A stretch of 45,914 bases of DNA from Bacteroides sp. (GTDB taxonomy: Bacteria > Bacteroidota > Bacteroidia > Bacteroidales > Muribaculaceae): the NCBI GenBank assembly GCA_014802045.1, contig JAAVDA010000003.1, positions 1 to 45,914 of the forward strand, given 5' to 3'. Both the position numbers and the translations under genes were made by a program. Under the pieces are notes generated by a model, which searched no databases, had not been told where the DNA came from, and saw only the letters and a list, made by a program, of their open reading frames with translations. Positions 9,255-18,265 of the stretch are shown one piece after another. Positions within the stretch are counted from its first letter, which is position 1, and each line of letters begins with the position of its first letter.

Positions 9255-10298
9255 TCAGCATATTCGGGGCAATTGGTCGCCGGCCAGAGGCTCGATGAGC
9301 CGACGGTTGCCTAACGGAAGGCGAAGCCACACCCGCCCCCCTTCAGGATCGGGCGCACAGGCCTTTCCGATAATGGCGCCGTCTGCTCCGTGGGCCGAAC
9401 GGCGCACAGCTGCCAGAGCGGCCTCGGCCTCAGCCGGAGGCACTACGGCCACCATTATCCCCTCGTTGGCCACATGGAGCGGGTCAAGACCGAGAAGTTC
9501 GCAGGCCGAGCTGACCCGGGGATTTATGGGGATAGCATCTTCAACTATCTCTATATTCACGCCAGAGGCGGCGGCAAATTCACACAGAGTGCCGGCAAGG
9601 CCGCCTCTGGTGGGGTCGCGGAGCACACGGAGCCCCGGAGCCACCGAGAGAAGTGCATGGACTATATCGCCGAGAGATGCGGTGTCGCTCTCAATGGCAG
9701 AGCTGAATCCGAGCTGTTCTCTCTGCGACATAACGGCCATGCCATGCGAAGCTATGGGACCGGTAATTATAATCACATCGTCAGGACGAATGTTGTCAGG
9801 GTCAAGATCAAGCGATGGAGGGAGGATGCCGATTCCGGCGGTATTGATATAAATCCCGTCACACTTTCCGTGTTCCACCACCTTGGTATCGCCGGTGACG
9901 ATTTCTACTTCTGCCTCTCTCGCTGCGGCGGCCATGGAATCGGCAATTTGCTTGAGATCGGCAATCGGAAGTCCCTCTTCGATAACGAATCCCACAGATA
10001 TATATCTCGGGGTCGCTCCAACCGACAGGAGGTCGTTGACCGTGCCGTTAACCGCCAGATCGCCGATATTTCCTCCGGGGAAGAAAAGGGGGCTCACCAC
10101 GAAAGTGTCGGTAGTGAATGCCATTCTTTCTCCCGATGGCGGCAGGATGGCGCTGTCGAGCCCTCGGTCAAGAAGACTATTGCCGAAACGGGGCCGGAAG
10201 ATTCGCTCTATCAAACGCGAAGTCATCGAGCCTCCGCTTCCGTGGGCAAGCTCTATTCGGTCGGTGATTCGGTCGGGTATCGGACAGGTGGGGGTCAT
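9255..10298 (-). CDS. hypE: Hydrogenase maturation factor HypE
   Basis: HypE receives a carbamoyl group from HypF on its C-terminal Cys and dehydrates it to the thiocyanate that gives the CN ligands of the active-site iron. The protein has the N-terminal ELAHGSGG, the AIR-synthase-like ATP-binding fold (GDTKVVEHGKCDG, RDPTRGGLAGTL) and ends in PRIC with the essential terminal Cys. The frame is open 74 codons further upstream, but that part lies within hypD and is basic and unlike the family; the ATG at 10298 gives 347 residues, the usual length. It follows hypD by 56 nt and precedes hyaA by 22 nt. Confidence 0.95.
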   Translation of the reverse strand: MTPTCPIPDRITDRIELAHGSGGSMTSRLIERIFRPRFGNSLLDRGLDSAILPPSGERMAFTTDTFVVSPLFFPGGNIGDLAVNGTVNDLLSVGATPRYISVGFVIEEGLPIADLKQIADSMAAAAREAEVEIVTGDTKVVEHGKCDGIYINTAGIGILPPSLDLDPDNIRPDDVIIITGPIASHGMAVMSQREQLGFSSAIESDTASLGDIVHALLSVAPGLRVLRDPTRGGLAGTLCEFAAASGVNIEIVEDAIPINPRVSSACELLGLDPLHVANEGIMVAVVPPAEAEAALAAVRRSAHGADGAIIGKACAPDPEGGRVWLRLPLGNRRLIEPLAGDQLPRIC

Positions 10299-10354
10299 AT
10301 ATATGAGTGATGAATTTATTGGGGATGGATAGTTTTTATTGGTATGGATAGTTT

Positions 10355-11452
10355 CTATCGGTATCTGTAGTGAGCAGCGCAGACTCCTTCGGCCGAGACC
10401 ATCGGAGCGCCGAGAGGATTGTCGGGAGTGCATCCGCATCCGAACGACACACAGTCTGACGGATTTGCAAGCCCTCTCATGATCCGTCCGGCTATGCAGG
10501 GAGAGCTTTCGGCCAGACACACCGCAGGCTTAACATCTTTCCAACGCCGGCGGGCATCAAAATGTTCATATCCGGGGCGGAGCACCATGCCGCTCCCCTC
10601 TATAGTGCCTATTCCTCTCCAGTGGGCGGGAGCCTGGGAAAAGACACGGCTCACAGCTTCCTGCGCCACCCGATTGCCCTCCTCCTTCACCACCCTCCGA
10701 TAGGCGTTGACGCATGCCGATTCGCCCCTTTCGAGCATCTCTACAGCCCGGAGTATGCCCAGAAGCATATCTGCCGGCTCAAAACCGGTCACAACTACCG
10801 GCATGTTGAGTTGGGCGGCCAGAGCCTTGTAGGGGGCGGTGCCGGTGACCGCACACACATGGCCCGCCGCAAGCAAAGCATCCACTCTTGAATCGGGGTC
10901 TTTCTTTATGGCTCTGACGGCCGCCGGCACAGTGTAGAGCGAGGTGAGGAGCGAGAGGTTGCCTATGCCGGCTTCGGCGGCTTTCTCAACCATCACGGCA
11001 TAGGATGGCATGGTTGTCTCAAATCCGATGGCAAGAAACACCACCTCTCTGCCGGGGTTTTCCCGGGCTATCTTTATGGCATCTACCGGAGAATAGAGCA
11101 GTCTGACGTCGGCTCCGGCAGCTTTCGCCCGAAGAAGAGACCCGTCAGTGCCCGGCACACGGAGCATATCGCCAAATGAGCATAATATCACCTCCTTGCG
11201 TGAGGCAATGCTGATAGCGGTGTCTATTACCTCGGCCGGAGTGACACACACCGGGCATCCGGGTCCGTGGAGCATCTTCACCTCCGATGGGAGGAGCTCC
11301 TCAAGTCTGTAGCGGGTAAGGGTGAATGTCTGGCCACCGCATACCTCCATGATGTTCCACGGACGGGTCACGGCAGCTTCTATCCGCTGCAGCAATCCCC
11401 GCATCGAGGCGGCATCGCGGTAGGGGGCGGAAGAGTCCGGCGAAATCAGCAT
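10355..11452 (-). CDS. hypD: Hydrogenase maturation factor HypD
   Basis: A 365-residue scaffold that, with HypC, builds the Fe(CN)2CO group. Conserved parts are visible: MEVCGGQTFTLTRYRLEELL near the start, HGPGCPVCVTP with the redox Cys pair, GFETTMPSYAV, TGFEPADML and a C-terminal Cys-rich Fe-S region (NPSDCVSFGCGCTPDNP). It overlaps hypC by 7 nt. Between its stop and hypE lies a short direct duplication (GGATGGATAGTTTTTAT and GGTATGGATAGTTTCTAT, 10322-10358) that looks like recent slippage. HypA, HypB and HypF are not in this window and must be encoded elsewhere if the enzyme is made. Confidence 0.96.
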   Translation of the reverse strand: MLISPDSSAPYRDAASMRGLLQRIEAAVTRPWNIMEVCGGQTFTLTRYRLEELLPSEVKMLHGPGCPVCVTPAEVIDTAISIASRKEVILCSFGDMLRVPGTDGSLLRAKAAGADVRLLYSPVDAIKIARENPGREVVFLAIGFETTMPSYAVMVEKAAEAGIGNLSLLTSLYTVPAAVRAIKKDPDSRVDALLAAGHVCAVTGTAPYKALAAQLNMPVVVTGFEPADMLLGILRAVEMLERGESACVNAYRRVVKEEGNRVAQEAVSRVFSQAPAHWRGIGTIEGSGMVLRPGYEHFDARRRWKDVKPAVCLAESSPCIAGRIMRGLANPSDCVSFGCGCTPDNPLGAPMVSAEGVCAAHYRYR

Positions 11453-11673
11453 CCGGCCATTTTTTTGAGGTCGTCTATAGTGGCGAGCGCCGTGGCTTCA
11501 TCGAGCACGGAGATAGCCACTCCGGCATGGGCCACCACATAGTCGCCCGGCGACACTGAGTCGACAGTATCCACACACACATTGCGACACACACCGCAGA
11601 AATCCACGAGAGCCATGCGCAGCAGACCGTCATCGGTCACTTCTATCACTTTTCCCGGCAAAGCAAGACACAT
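11446..11673 (-). CDS. hypC: Hydrogenase assembly chaperone HypC
   Basis: A 75-residue chaperone that begins MCLALPGKV, with the essential Cys2 used to bind the iron and HypD or the large-subunit precursor. The OB-like fold segment GDYVVAHAGVAIS is present. It is the first gene of the seven-gene hydrogenase operon, which reads away from pdxA. The 164-nt gap to pdxA should hold the promoter; the best -7 candidate is TATTATTG (minus strand, 11706-11699), with one mismatch and a poorly spaced -33 box, so I do not call it separately. Confidence 0.95.
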   Translation of the reverse strand: MCLALPGKVIEVTDDGLLRMALVDFCGVCRNVCVDTVDSVSPGDYVVAHAGVAISVLDEATALATIDDLKKMAGC

Positions 11674-11837
11674 AGGGACACATTTTTCTTTTGAAGCGCA
11701 ATAATACGAATTTTATTCGAAAGCACTGACAAAAAAATGAGATATCGCCATGAAAAGAAAGATTTCGGCCGAGAGGAGGGGAGATTTGGAGAAAAATCAC
11801 TAATTTAGCCGATTGATTAGAAAACCAGCAGATTTCC

Positions 11838-12944
11838 ATGAACGACAATAGAAAACTCCGGGTAGGAATAACCCATGGCGACATCAATGGTGTGGGCTAT
11901 GAGGTGATTATCAAAGCCCTGGAAGACAACCGCATACTCGAGCTATGCACCCCGGTGGTGTATGGTTCGGCGAAGATTGCCGCATATTATCGCAAGGCTA
12001 TCGGGATGGCCGGCATACCTCTCAACCAGATTCGTTCGGCTCAAGACGCCCGCGAGGATCAATATAATATAATCAACGTGGTGGCGGAAGACACCAAAGT
12101 GGAACCGGGCATCGACTCCCCCGCTGCCGGACAAGCCGCCTTTGCCGCCCTCGAACAGGCTGTGGCCGATCTCAAATCCGGAGATATCGATGTGCTGGTC
12201 ACCGCGCCAATCAACAAGCACAACATACAGAGCGACACTTTCCGGTTTCCGGGCCATACGGAATATCTTGAAGCATCGGCCGGCGAATCAGAGCGTGCAC
12301 TGATGATTATGTGTACGGCTTCCGGTCTCCGTGTGGCTCTCGTCACCACCCATTGTCCGTTGGCTCAGGTGGCAGCAGCCGTGACCCGGGAGGCAGTGCT
12401 TGAAAAGATAAAAGATTTCGATGCTTCATTGAGGCGCGATTTCGGAATTGACCGTCCGCGAATAGCCGTTTTGTCGCTCAATCCCCACGCCGGAGAGCAG
12501 GGATTGCTCGGCCGCGAGGAAACAGAAGAGATTATTCCGGCCATTGCAGAAGCTCAGGCCAAGAAAATCAATTGCTTCGGCCCATATGCCTCCGACGGAT
12601 TTTTCGGCAACGGAACGTTCCGAAAGTTTGACGGCGTGCTGGCTATGTATCACGATCAGGGCCTCGCCCCTTTCAAGGCACTCGCAATGGACTCGGGAGT
12701 GAACTTCACCGCCGGACTGCCTTTCGTGAGAACATCGCCAGACCACGGCACTGCCTACGATATTGCCGGACGCGGTGAGGCCAACGAGGAATCCATGCGC
12801 GAAGCAATCTATGCAGCCATCGATATCGCCCGCCACCGCAGCGCCTACGACTCCGCACGCAAGAATCCACTCCGGAAACAATATGTGGAGAAAAACAAGA
12901 GCGACAACGTGGTGCTCGATCTTTCCAAATCAGACGACGCCTGA
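11838..12944 (+). CDS. pdxA: 4-hydroxythreonine-4-phosphate dehydrogenase
   Basis: A 368-residue protein matching PdxA, which oxidises 4-phosphohydroxy-L-threonine in the DXP-dependent pathway to pyridoxal phosphate. Typical segments are GITHGDINGVGYEVI at the N-terminus, TAPINKHNIQ, FPGHTEYLE with a metal-ligand His, LNPHAGEQGLLG and MYHDQGLAPFK near the C-terminus. The length is a little above the common 330-340 residues because of a charged C-terminal tail. It heads the plus-strand run that continues, 6 nt later, into the inositol-lipid genes; a direct metabolic link is not evident, though PLP is the cofactor of serine palmitoyltransferase in sphingolipid synthesis. Confidence 0.95.
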   Translation: MNDNRKLRVGITHGDINGVGYEVIIKALEDNRILELCTPVVYGSAKIAAYYRKAIGMAGIPLNQIRSAQDAREDQYNIINVVAEDTKVEPGIDSPAAGQAAFAALEQAVADLKSGDIDVLVTAPINKHNIQSDTFRFPGHTEYLEASAGESERALMIMCTASGLRVALVTTHCPLAQVAAAVTREAVLEKIKDFDASLRRDFGIDRPRIAVLSLNPHAGEQGLLGREETEEIIPAIAEAQAKKINCFGPYASDGFFGNGTFRKFDGVLAMYHDQGLAPFKALAMDSGVNFTAGLPFVRTSPDHGTAYDIAGRGEANEESMREAIYAAIDIARHRSAYDSARKNPLRKQYVEKNKSDNVVLDLSKSDDA

Positions 12945-12950
12945 CCCCGC

Positions 12951-13691
12951 ATGGAATTCGCCATCATAGCAGCCGGCGAGGGAAGCCGCCTCGTGAGCGA
13001 GGGAGTGAGTGTGCCGAAACCCCTTGTAGATATCGACGGACGCCCGATGATAGGGAGACTGCTTGACATCATGGGTGATTCCGGTGCGGGTTCGGTGACA
13101 GTGGTTGTCAACGAGCAGATGAGCGAGGTGGCCGATTGGCTCCGCACGCGCGATAGGGAGCCGGAGGTTGTGGTGAGAGTGAAAACCACTCCAGATTCGA
13201 TGCACACGTTTGCCGAAGCCACAGCCGGATTCGACGGTAAATTCGCTGTCACCACGGTCGACACCATTTTCTCTCCCACACTGTTCAGAGAGTGTGTGGA
13301 GGCTTTTGAGGCCGATACTGAAACCGACGGTTATATGTGTGTGACCGATTTCATCGACGATGAAAAGCCCCTGTATGTGGCTGTGGACTCCGACATGAAT
13401 ATCACAGCTTTTCATGACAGGCGCGAGGAAAGCGACACCCCCTATGTGTCGGCCGGCATATATATGCTCACCCCGCGCGCACTCGCCACTCTGCGCCGCT
13501 GTCTGGCCGAGGGGGTCACACGAATGCGCAATTTTCAGCGCGAACTGATTGCCGACGGTCTGCGGCTCAAGGCCCGTCCGCTCGGCAAAGTGATAGACGT
13601 GGATCATATCTCTGATATAGCCACAGCCCGCCAGATGGTGGGGGAATTTGAAAACCAGTCCATTCAACACATTAAAAATGGCAGAAAATAA
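12951..13691 (+). CDS. NTP-transferase-domain sugar/inositol phosphate nucleotidyltransferase
   Basis: A 246-residue single-domain nucleotidyltransferase. The N-terminal signature FAIIAAGEGSRL, then KPLVDIDGRPMIGRLL, and VTTVDTIF in place of the metal-binding Asp motif are those of the GlmU/RmlA-type Rossmann fold. No hexapeptide repeats follow. The gene starts 6 nt after pdxA and overlaps the next gene by 14 nt. From memory, a similar gene sits among the inositol-lipid genes of Bacteroides thetaiotaomicron. It could activate inositol phosphate or another head-group precursor as a nucleotide derivative; the substrate cannot be read from sequence. Confidence 0.85.
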   Translation: MEFAIIAAGEGSRLVSEGVSVPKPLVDIDGRPMIGRLLDIMGDSGAGSVTVVVNEQMSEVADWLRTRDREPEVVVRVKTTPDSMHTFAEATAGFDGKFAVTTVDTIFSPTLFRECVEAFEADTETDGYMCVTDFIDDEKPLYVAVDSDMNITAFHDRREESDTPYVSAGIYMLTPRALATLRRCLAEGVTRMRNFQRELIADGLRLKARPLGKVIDVDHISDIATARQMVGEFENQSIQHIKNGRK

Positions 13692-14562
13692 AATAGCCGC
13701 AGTAATGAGAGCGGGAGCTTTCTCGCCCAATCATATAGGCAACGACACAGCCATACTCAATATCGTGGCCGAGCAGCTCCGCAAGCGCGGATGTGAGGTG
13801 AATATCTATAGCGAGGAGCAGCTCATGGCCGGCAAGGTGACGGAGCGCATCATTGTCAATATGTGTCGCGAACACCGCAGCATCGAGATTCTCCAGAAAA
13901 TGGAAGACGACGGATGCCTCGTGATCAATTCAGGCTACGGTATAGAGAACTGCACCCGCGAACGGATGACACGCATACTCATCGGAAGCAATATTCCCTA
14001 TCCGGAGAGTCTGATCGTGAGCACCGACGAGGCCGTGCGCGACCGTCTGGTAAAAGCCAAATTCAACCGTTGCTGGATAAAACGCGGCGATTTCCACACC
14101 ATGCATAAGGAGGATGTGAGCTACGCTCGCCACGCCGAAGAGGCTCAGGAGGTGCTTCAGGAATATTTTCTGAGAGGCATAAAGCGGGCGGTGATCAACC
14201 GTCACCTCGAAGGCGACCTCATAAAATTCTATGGCATAGCGGGCACACAGTTCTTCTACTGGTTCTATCCCTTTATGGACCACTACAGCAAGTATGGCAA
14301 AGAAGAGATCAACGGCCGCGTGAGAGAAATAGCATTTGACCTGGAGCGGCTCAAGGATATCTGCCGCAAGGCGGCCGAAATACTCGATGTGAAAATCTAC
14401 GGGGGCGACTGCATCATATCTCCCGAAGGGGAAATACGCATCATTGACTTCAACGACTGGCCCAGCTTCGCACCGTGCCGCACCGAGGCCGCACCCCATA
14501 TAGCCCGCGCCATAATGGCCGAAATCAAGAAACACAACGAATCATCCCCCTCCCGACGCTGA
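13678..14562 (+). CDS. ATP-grasp family ligase or kinase
   Basis: A 294-residue protein whose C-terminal half has the ATP-grasp pattern: RCWIKRGDFHTMHKEDV (nucleotide-binding Lys), then YGGDCIISPEGEIRIIDFND and WPSF with the metal-binding Asp and Asn. The N-terminal part is a Rossmann-like pre-ATP-grasp domain. I start it at MAENK (13678) because ten further upstream residues fall inside the previous gene and look unrelated. The family joins carboxylates to amines or phosphorylates small molecules; some members are inositol phosphate kinases, which would fit the locus, but that is inference. Its stop shares one base with the next start. Confidence 0.78.
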   Translation: MAENKIAAVMRAGAFSPNHIGNDTAILNIVAEQLRKRGCEVNIYSEEQLMAGKVTERIIVNMCREHRSIEILQKMEDDGCLVINSGYGIENCTRERMTRILIGSNIPYPESLIVSTDEAVRDRLVKAKFNRCWIKRGDFHTMHKEDVSYARHAEEAQEVLQEYFLRGIKRAVINRHLEGDLIKFYGIAGTQFFYWFYPFMDHYSKYGKEEINGRVREIAFDLERLKDICRKAAEILDVKIYGGDCIISPEGEIRIIDFNDWPSFAPCRTEAAPHIARAIMAEIKKHNESSPSRR

Positions 14563-15059
14563 TGAAACAGACGCAACCGCAGTCAGGGAAATTTCCCCTG
14601 CTTCCTAAACTGATAGCCACCTCTCTCGGCGTGGGATTCCTCCCTCTGGCGCCGGGCACATGGGGGGCCATCCTCGCCATCATCCTCTGGCTTCCGCTCT
14701 ATATCTGGGCTTCTGCCGAAGTGACCCTCATAGTGACAGCTGTGGCTGTAGTGGCGCTCACAATCGCCGGCACATGGGCCAGCTCCGTGTCTGAGCGCTA
14801 CTGGGGCAAAGATCCGGTGATTGCCTGCGTAGACGAAACCGTAGGCCAATGGATTTCACTCCTTCCGGTTCTCCCTTCATGCCCATGGTGGGAGATACTC
14901 CTCTCTCTGGCGCTCTTCCGATTCTTCGATATATTCAAACCGCTCGGCATCCGATGGATGGAGCGGCTTCCCCGAGGCTATGGAATGATGGCCGACGATA
15001 TTCTGTCGGGCATCTATGCCGTTGTGATTCTCGTGATAATAAATACATTCATACTATGA
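14562..15059 (+). CDS. PgpA-family phosphatase, probable PI-phosphate phosphatase
   Basis: A 165-residue membrane protein of the phosphatidylglycerophosphatase A family: FLPLAPGTWGAILAI at the N-terminus, VIACVDETVGQWISLLP with the acidic active-site residues, and FRFFDIFKPLGIRWMERLP with GYGMMADDILSGIYA near the end. The start at 14562 gives the family N-terminus and a TGATG junction with the previous stop. In Bacteroides inositol-lipid loci a PgpA homologue removes phosphate from phosphatidylinositol phosphate; the position here beside a PIP-synthase-like gene supports that role over a house-keeping PG role. Confidence 0.88.
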   Translation: MKQTQPQSGKFPLLPKLIATSLGVGFLPLAPGTWGAILAIILWLPLYIWASAEVTLIVTAVAVVALTIAGTWASSVSERYWGKDPVIACVDETVGQWISLLPVLPSCPWWEILLSLALFRFFDIFKPLGIRWMERLPRGYGMMADDILSGIYAVVILVIINTFIL

Positions 15060-15619
15060 CCGACCAGCAAAACGACACCGACTCAACCACTCCCGACTCT
15101 CTGGCCGGACGCATAGGGAAGCGCGTGATGACCAGCGACTCGCTCATATTCACGTTTCTCCGCTCCGTGGTGTCTTCTCAGGCAGCATCGTGGGTGGACC
15201 TCGGACTCGGATTCGTGTTTTTCTCGTGGCTCGGACTCGCACCGTGGCTCTCCACGGCTATCGGAGCCGTGGCCGGCGGAATAGTGAACTGTATCATCAA
15301 CTACCGCTTCACTTTCCATGCCCAGGGAGTGTCATGGCGCGCTGTAATAGTGAAATACTCCATCGTGTGGATAGGGAGCATTCTGCTCAACTCCGGAGGC
15401 ACACAGGCCGTCTACAGCCTCATCAAAGACTGGCACTGGCTTGAGACCATAGGCTTCAAACCCGACGGCTACTATGCGGCCGCCCGTCTGTTTGTGTCGC
15501 TCATGGTGTCGTGGTTCTGGAACTTCGTGCTCCAGCGCTATTTCGTGTATCGTCCCACCCGTTTCGACAAGACGGCCGAAGAGTTTGTAGACAGACTCAG
15601 ACTAAACCGCAAATCCTGA
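15056..15619 (+). CDS. GtrA-family membrane protein
   Basis: A 187-residue protein with four hydrophobic segments and the GtrA pattern: FLRSVVSSQAASWVDLGLGF, then GGIVNCIINYRFTF and a C-terminal SWFWNFVLQRYFVYRPTRF. GtrA proteins are linked to moving polyprenol-linked sugars or lipids across the inner membrane. I place the start at 15056, where ATGA overlaps the stop of the previous gene. In this locus it may flip an inositol-lipid or head-group intermediate, which is inference. Confidence 0.88.
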   Translation: MTDQQNDTDSTTPDSLAGRIGKRVMTSDSLIFTFLRSVVSSQAASWVDLGLGFVFFSWLGLAPWLSTAIGAVAGGIVNCIINYRFTFHAQGVSWRAVIVKYSIVWIGSILLNSGGTQAVYSLIKDWHWLETIGFKPDGYYAAARLFVSLMVSWFWNFVLQRYFVYRPTRFDKTAEEFVDRLRLNRKS

Positions 15620-15658
15620 AAAACCATCTTCAAAAGACATATCATCACCACCGCAACA

Positions 15659-16351
15659 ATGAATATAAAAGAGACCTCCAAACAGAAGCGCGACTCCCTT
15701 CAGCAGGGCATCTACAAGGTGATCAATCCCTTCGTACACCTCCTTATAAAGATGGGGATCACCCCCAACGCTGTCACCACCATCGGCTTTCTCGGCAATG
15801 TTGCCGCAGCAGTCGTAATTGTCATCGCAGGCTATCGCGCCTCTCATGGAGGCGGCCTCGACTATTCTCTGGTCACACTGTCCGGCGCCCTCATCATCGG
15901 GTTCTCGCTCTTCGACATGCTCGACGGTCAGGTGGCCCGCCTCGGAGGCATGGCCTCTACATTCGGAGCCATGTATGATTCGGTGCTCGACCGCTACTGC
16001 GAGCTCGTGACCCTCGGCGGCATAGCCTACTATCTAATTCAGATCGATCAGTTTGCCGGCGCGGTGATTGCATTCGTGGCACTCATCGGAAGCATCATGG
16101 TCAGCTATGTGCGCGCACGCGCCGAAGGCCTCGGCATCGAATGTAAAATCGGATTCATGCAGCGCCCGGAGCGTGTGGTTGTGACAAGCGCAGCCACCCT
16201 CGCCACCGGCATCTGCGGCCAGTGTGGCCTCACGGCATTCAGCCCCGACCTGATTCTCATCGTGGCCATGGGTATAATTGCCGTTTTTGCCAACATGACC
16301 GCATTTGCCCGCATAAGCCACTGCCGTAAAGCCCTTTCGAGCAAATCATGA
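15659..16351 (+). CDS. CDP-alcohol phosphatidyltransferase, probable PI-phosphate synthase
   Basis: A 230-residue membrane enzyme with an intact D-x2-DG-x2-AR-x8-G-x3-D-x3-D motif (from DMLDGQVAR through GAMYDSVLD, about residues 87-112) and about six hydrophobic helices. The family moves a phosphatidyl group from a CDP-lipid to an alcohol. Next to a PgpA-like phosphatase, a PAP2 synthase and a myo-inositol-phosphate synthase, it is best read as phosphatidylinositol-phosphate synthase, as described for gut Bacteroidetes inositol lipids. It follows gtrA by 39 nt and overlaps the PAP2 gene by 4 nt (ATGA). Confidence 0.88.
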   Translation: MNIKETSKQKRDSLQQGIYKVINPFVHLLIKMGITPNAVTTIGFLGNVAAAVVIVIAGYRASHGGGLDYSLVTLSGALIIGFSLFDMLDGQVARLGGMASTFGAMYDSVLDRYCELVTLGGIAYYLIQIDQFAGAVIAFVALIGSIMVSYVRARAEGLGIECKIGFMQRPERVVVTSAATLATGICGQCGLTAFSPDLILIVAMGIIAVFANMTAFARISHCRKALSSKS

Positions 16352-17301
16352 CCATGCCACAGTCTTCACGTCTCACTCTCTCCGAGTCCATATCATGTGT
16401 GGTGTTTCTCGGTGTGTGGCTGGCTGTCACTGCCTATGGCATAGGATTCAGGGGAGAGCACGTGGTGCTCGCCCTCATCATTGCCCTCTTATTTTTCGCG
16501 AGCCGGGCCACCCGCTGCCTCACCGTGGCTCTCATGCCGTTCTTTCTCTTCGGTATATCCTACGACTGGATGAACCTGCTCCCCAACTACGAAGTCAATC
16601 CTGTAGATGTGGCTCCGCTCTACAATGCCGAGAAGTCACTCTTCGGCATCACCGCAGCAGGCATGCGCCTCACTCCCAACGAATGGTTTGCGCTCCACAC
16701 CGCCCCGTGGGCCGATTTCCTTGCCGGTGTGTTTTATCTCTGCTGGGTGCCTCTACCGGTTATATTCGGATTATGGCTTTATTTCACAGGCCACCGCAAG
16801 GAGTATCTGCATTTCTCCATCGTGTTTCTGCTGGTAAACCTCATAGGATTTGCCGGATATTACATTCATCCCGCAGCTCCGCCATGGTATGTGGCTCTCC
16901 ACGGATTTGAAGCCACGCCCGGCACCCCCGGCTCGGCCGCCGGCCTCGAAGCCTTCGATGCTATGACCGGCCTCGGAGTGTTTGACGCGCTATATGCCCG
17001 CAACGCCAATGTATTCGCGGCCTTCCCCTCACTCCACTCTGCCTACACTTTCGTGGCATTCATCTATGCGGTTCATTTCCGGTCGCCGATGGTGTGGCGC
17101 ATAATCCTGGGAATAGTCACCGTGGGCATCTGGACCACCGCGGTCTACACTTCTCACCACTACATTATAGATGTGGCCGGAGGCATAGTCTGCTCTCTCA
17201 TTGGCTACTTCCTTTTTGAAAAACTCATCATGCGTATTCCCGCCTGGAAAAGATTCATGGCCCGCTACGCCGACTATATTACCGTAAAACAGCACAAATG
17301 A
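16348..17301 (+). CDS. PAP2-superfamily protein, probable inositol phosphorylceramide synthase
   Basis: A 317-residue polytopic protein (about six to eight helices) with the two C-terminal phosphatase motifs placed as in AUR1-type synthases: [10 protein letters not shown] (about residue 226) and [12 protein letters not shown] (about 268), both with the catalytic His. Such enzymes transfer phosphoinositol from PI to ceramide. In B. thetaiotaomicron a PAP2 protein in the inositol-lipid locus does this, and the gene order here supports the same job. It overlaps both neighbours by 4 nt, so translation is coupled. A plain lipid phosphatase is the main alternative. Confidence 0.85.
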   Translation: MTMPQSSRLTLSESISCVVFLGVWLAVTAYGIGFRGEHVVLALIIALLFFASRATRCLTVALMPFFLFGISYDWMNLLPNYEVNPVDVAPLYNAEKSLFGITAAGMRLTPNEWFALHTAPWADFLAGVFYLCWVPLPVIFGLWLYFTGHRKEYLHFSIVFLLVNLIGFAGYYIHPAAPPWYVALHGFEATPGTPGSAAGLEAFDAMTGLGVFDALYARNANVFAAFPSLHSAYTFVAFIYAVHFRSPMVWRIILGIVTVGIWTTAVYTSHHYIIDVAGGIVCSLIGYFLFEKLIMRIPAWKRFMARYADYITVKQHK

Positions 17302-18155
17302 TAGACATCAAATCTTCCGACTACGAGATTCGTCCCGACGTACTCAACTACGACGACATCCGTCACCTCGTGCCTAAACTCGACGGACATGAGAAACTCG
17401 TCAACTGGCTGCTGCATTTCCTTTCGGTCGACAAGGTCAACGCCGTGCATGCAAAATGCTGCGACACTCCCGGGCCGGAGTTCACCCGGCGTCTGCTTTT
17501 CGACGAGTTCAAAATAAAACTCCGCATTGACAACGAGCAGGTGCTTGACAATCTCCCGGAGGGGGCTTTCATCACCGTGAGCAATCATCCTTTCGGCGCT
17601 CTCGACGGCATTGCCCTAATCTATCTTATCGGCTCTCGGCGGCCGCAGTTTAAGGTGATGGTCAATATGATTCTCAACCAGATCACCGCCATGCGCCCCA
17701 ACTTCATAGCAGTAGACGCCTGGGCCTCCAACGATCCCTCCAAGCGCGCAGTATCAGTGGCCGGCATCCGTCAGGCTCTCCGTCAGCTCAAAGATGGCCA
17801 GCCGGTGGGATTCTTCCCGGCAGGAGCGATGAGCAAGGTGGACTGGCACGGCCATCAGATTGACCGTCCGTGGCAAGACTCGATTCTTCAGATTATCTAC
17901 CGTGCCAATGTCCCGGTAATACCTATCTTCTTCCATGGCGGCAACAGCTGGTGGTGTAATTTCCTCGGTCATGCCTGCTGGCCGGCACGATCGCTCCGTC
18001 TGCCCGCAGAAGTGTTCCGCAAGGTGGGCAAAGAGATTCATGTGAGTGTGGGCAACCCCATCTCGATCGAAGAGCAGGCACTGCACAAACAGTCGCCTGC
18101 CACCCTCGGCCAATATCTGAGAGAGCAAACCTATGCCCTGCGCGCACTCAAATAA
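17298..18155 (+). CDS. PlsC-like lipid acyltransferase
   Basis: A 285-residue acyltransferase with the catalytic block SNHPFGALDGIALI (HX4D variant, His and Asp present), a second block GFFPAGAMSKV and a later RANVPVIPIFFHGGNSWW. This pattern is that of the hemolysin-type or lysophospholipid acyltransferases of Bacteroidota, which include GlsA of glycine lipid synthesis. It is coupled by a 4-nt overlap to the PAP2 gene, so it probably acylates a lipid made by this locus. Whether the acceptor is an inositol lipid, a lyso-lipid or an amino-acid lipid cannot be told. Confidence 0.83.
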   Translation: MIDIKSSDYEIRPDVLNYDDIRHLVPKLDGHEKLVNWLLHFLSVDKVNAVHAKCCDTPGPEFTRRLLFDEFKIKLRIDNEQVLDNLPEGAFITVSNHPFGALDGIALIYLIGSRRPQFKVMVNMILNQITAMRPNFIAVDAWASNDPSKRAVSVAGIRQALRQLKDGQPVGFFPAGAMSKVDWHGHQIDRPWQDSILQIIYRANVPVIPIFFHGGNSWWCNFLGHACWPARSLRLPAEVFRKVGKEIHVSVGNPISIEEQALHKQSPATLGQYLREQTYALRALK

Positions 18156-18265
18156 TACTCAGGTTGAGTGCCTGACGGCACACTCCAACCCAACCAATCC
18201 AGGATAAATCAGAAACTGCACGCCCGAAACTTGACTTTAGTCACGAAACAAGCTCTAAACACCTG

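Noticed and set aside
10299-10520. Long N-terminal extension of HypE
   Set aside because: The extension overlaps hypD, is unlike the family and is not needed; the ATG at 10298 gives the normal length.
5074-11542. Many long plus-strand frames opposite the hydrogenase operon
   Set aside because: They are antisense to clearly conserved hya/hyp genes; their His- and Arg-rich sequences are those of complementary-strand translation.
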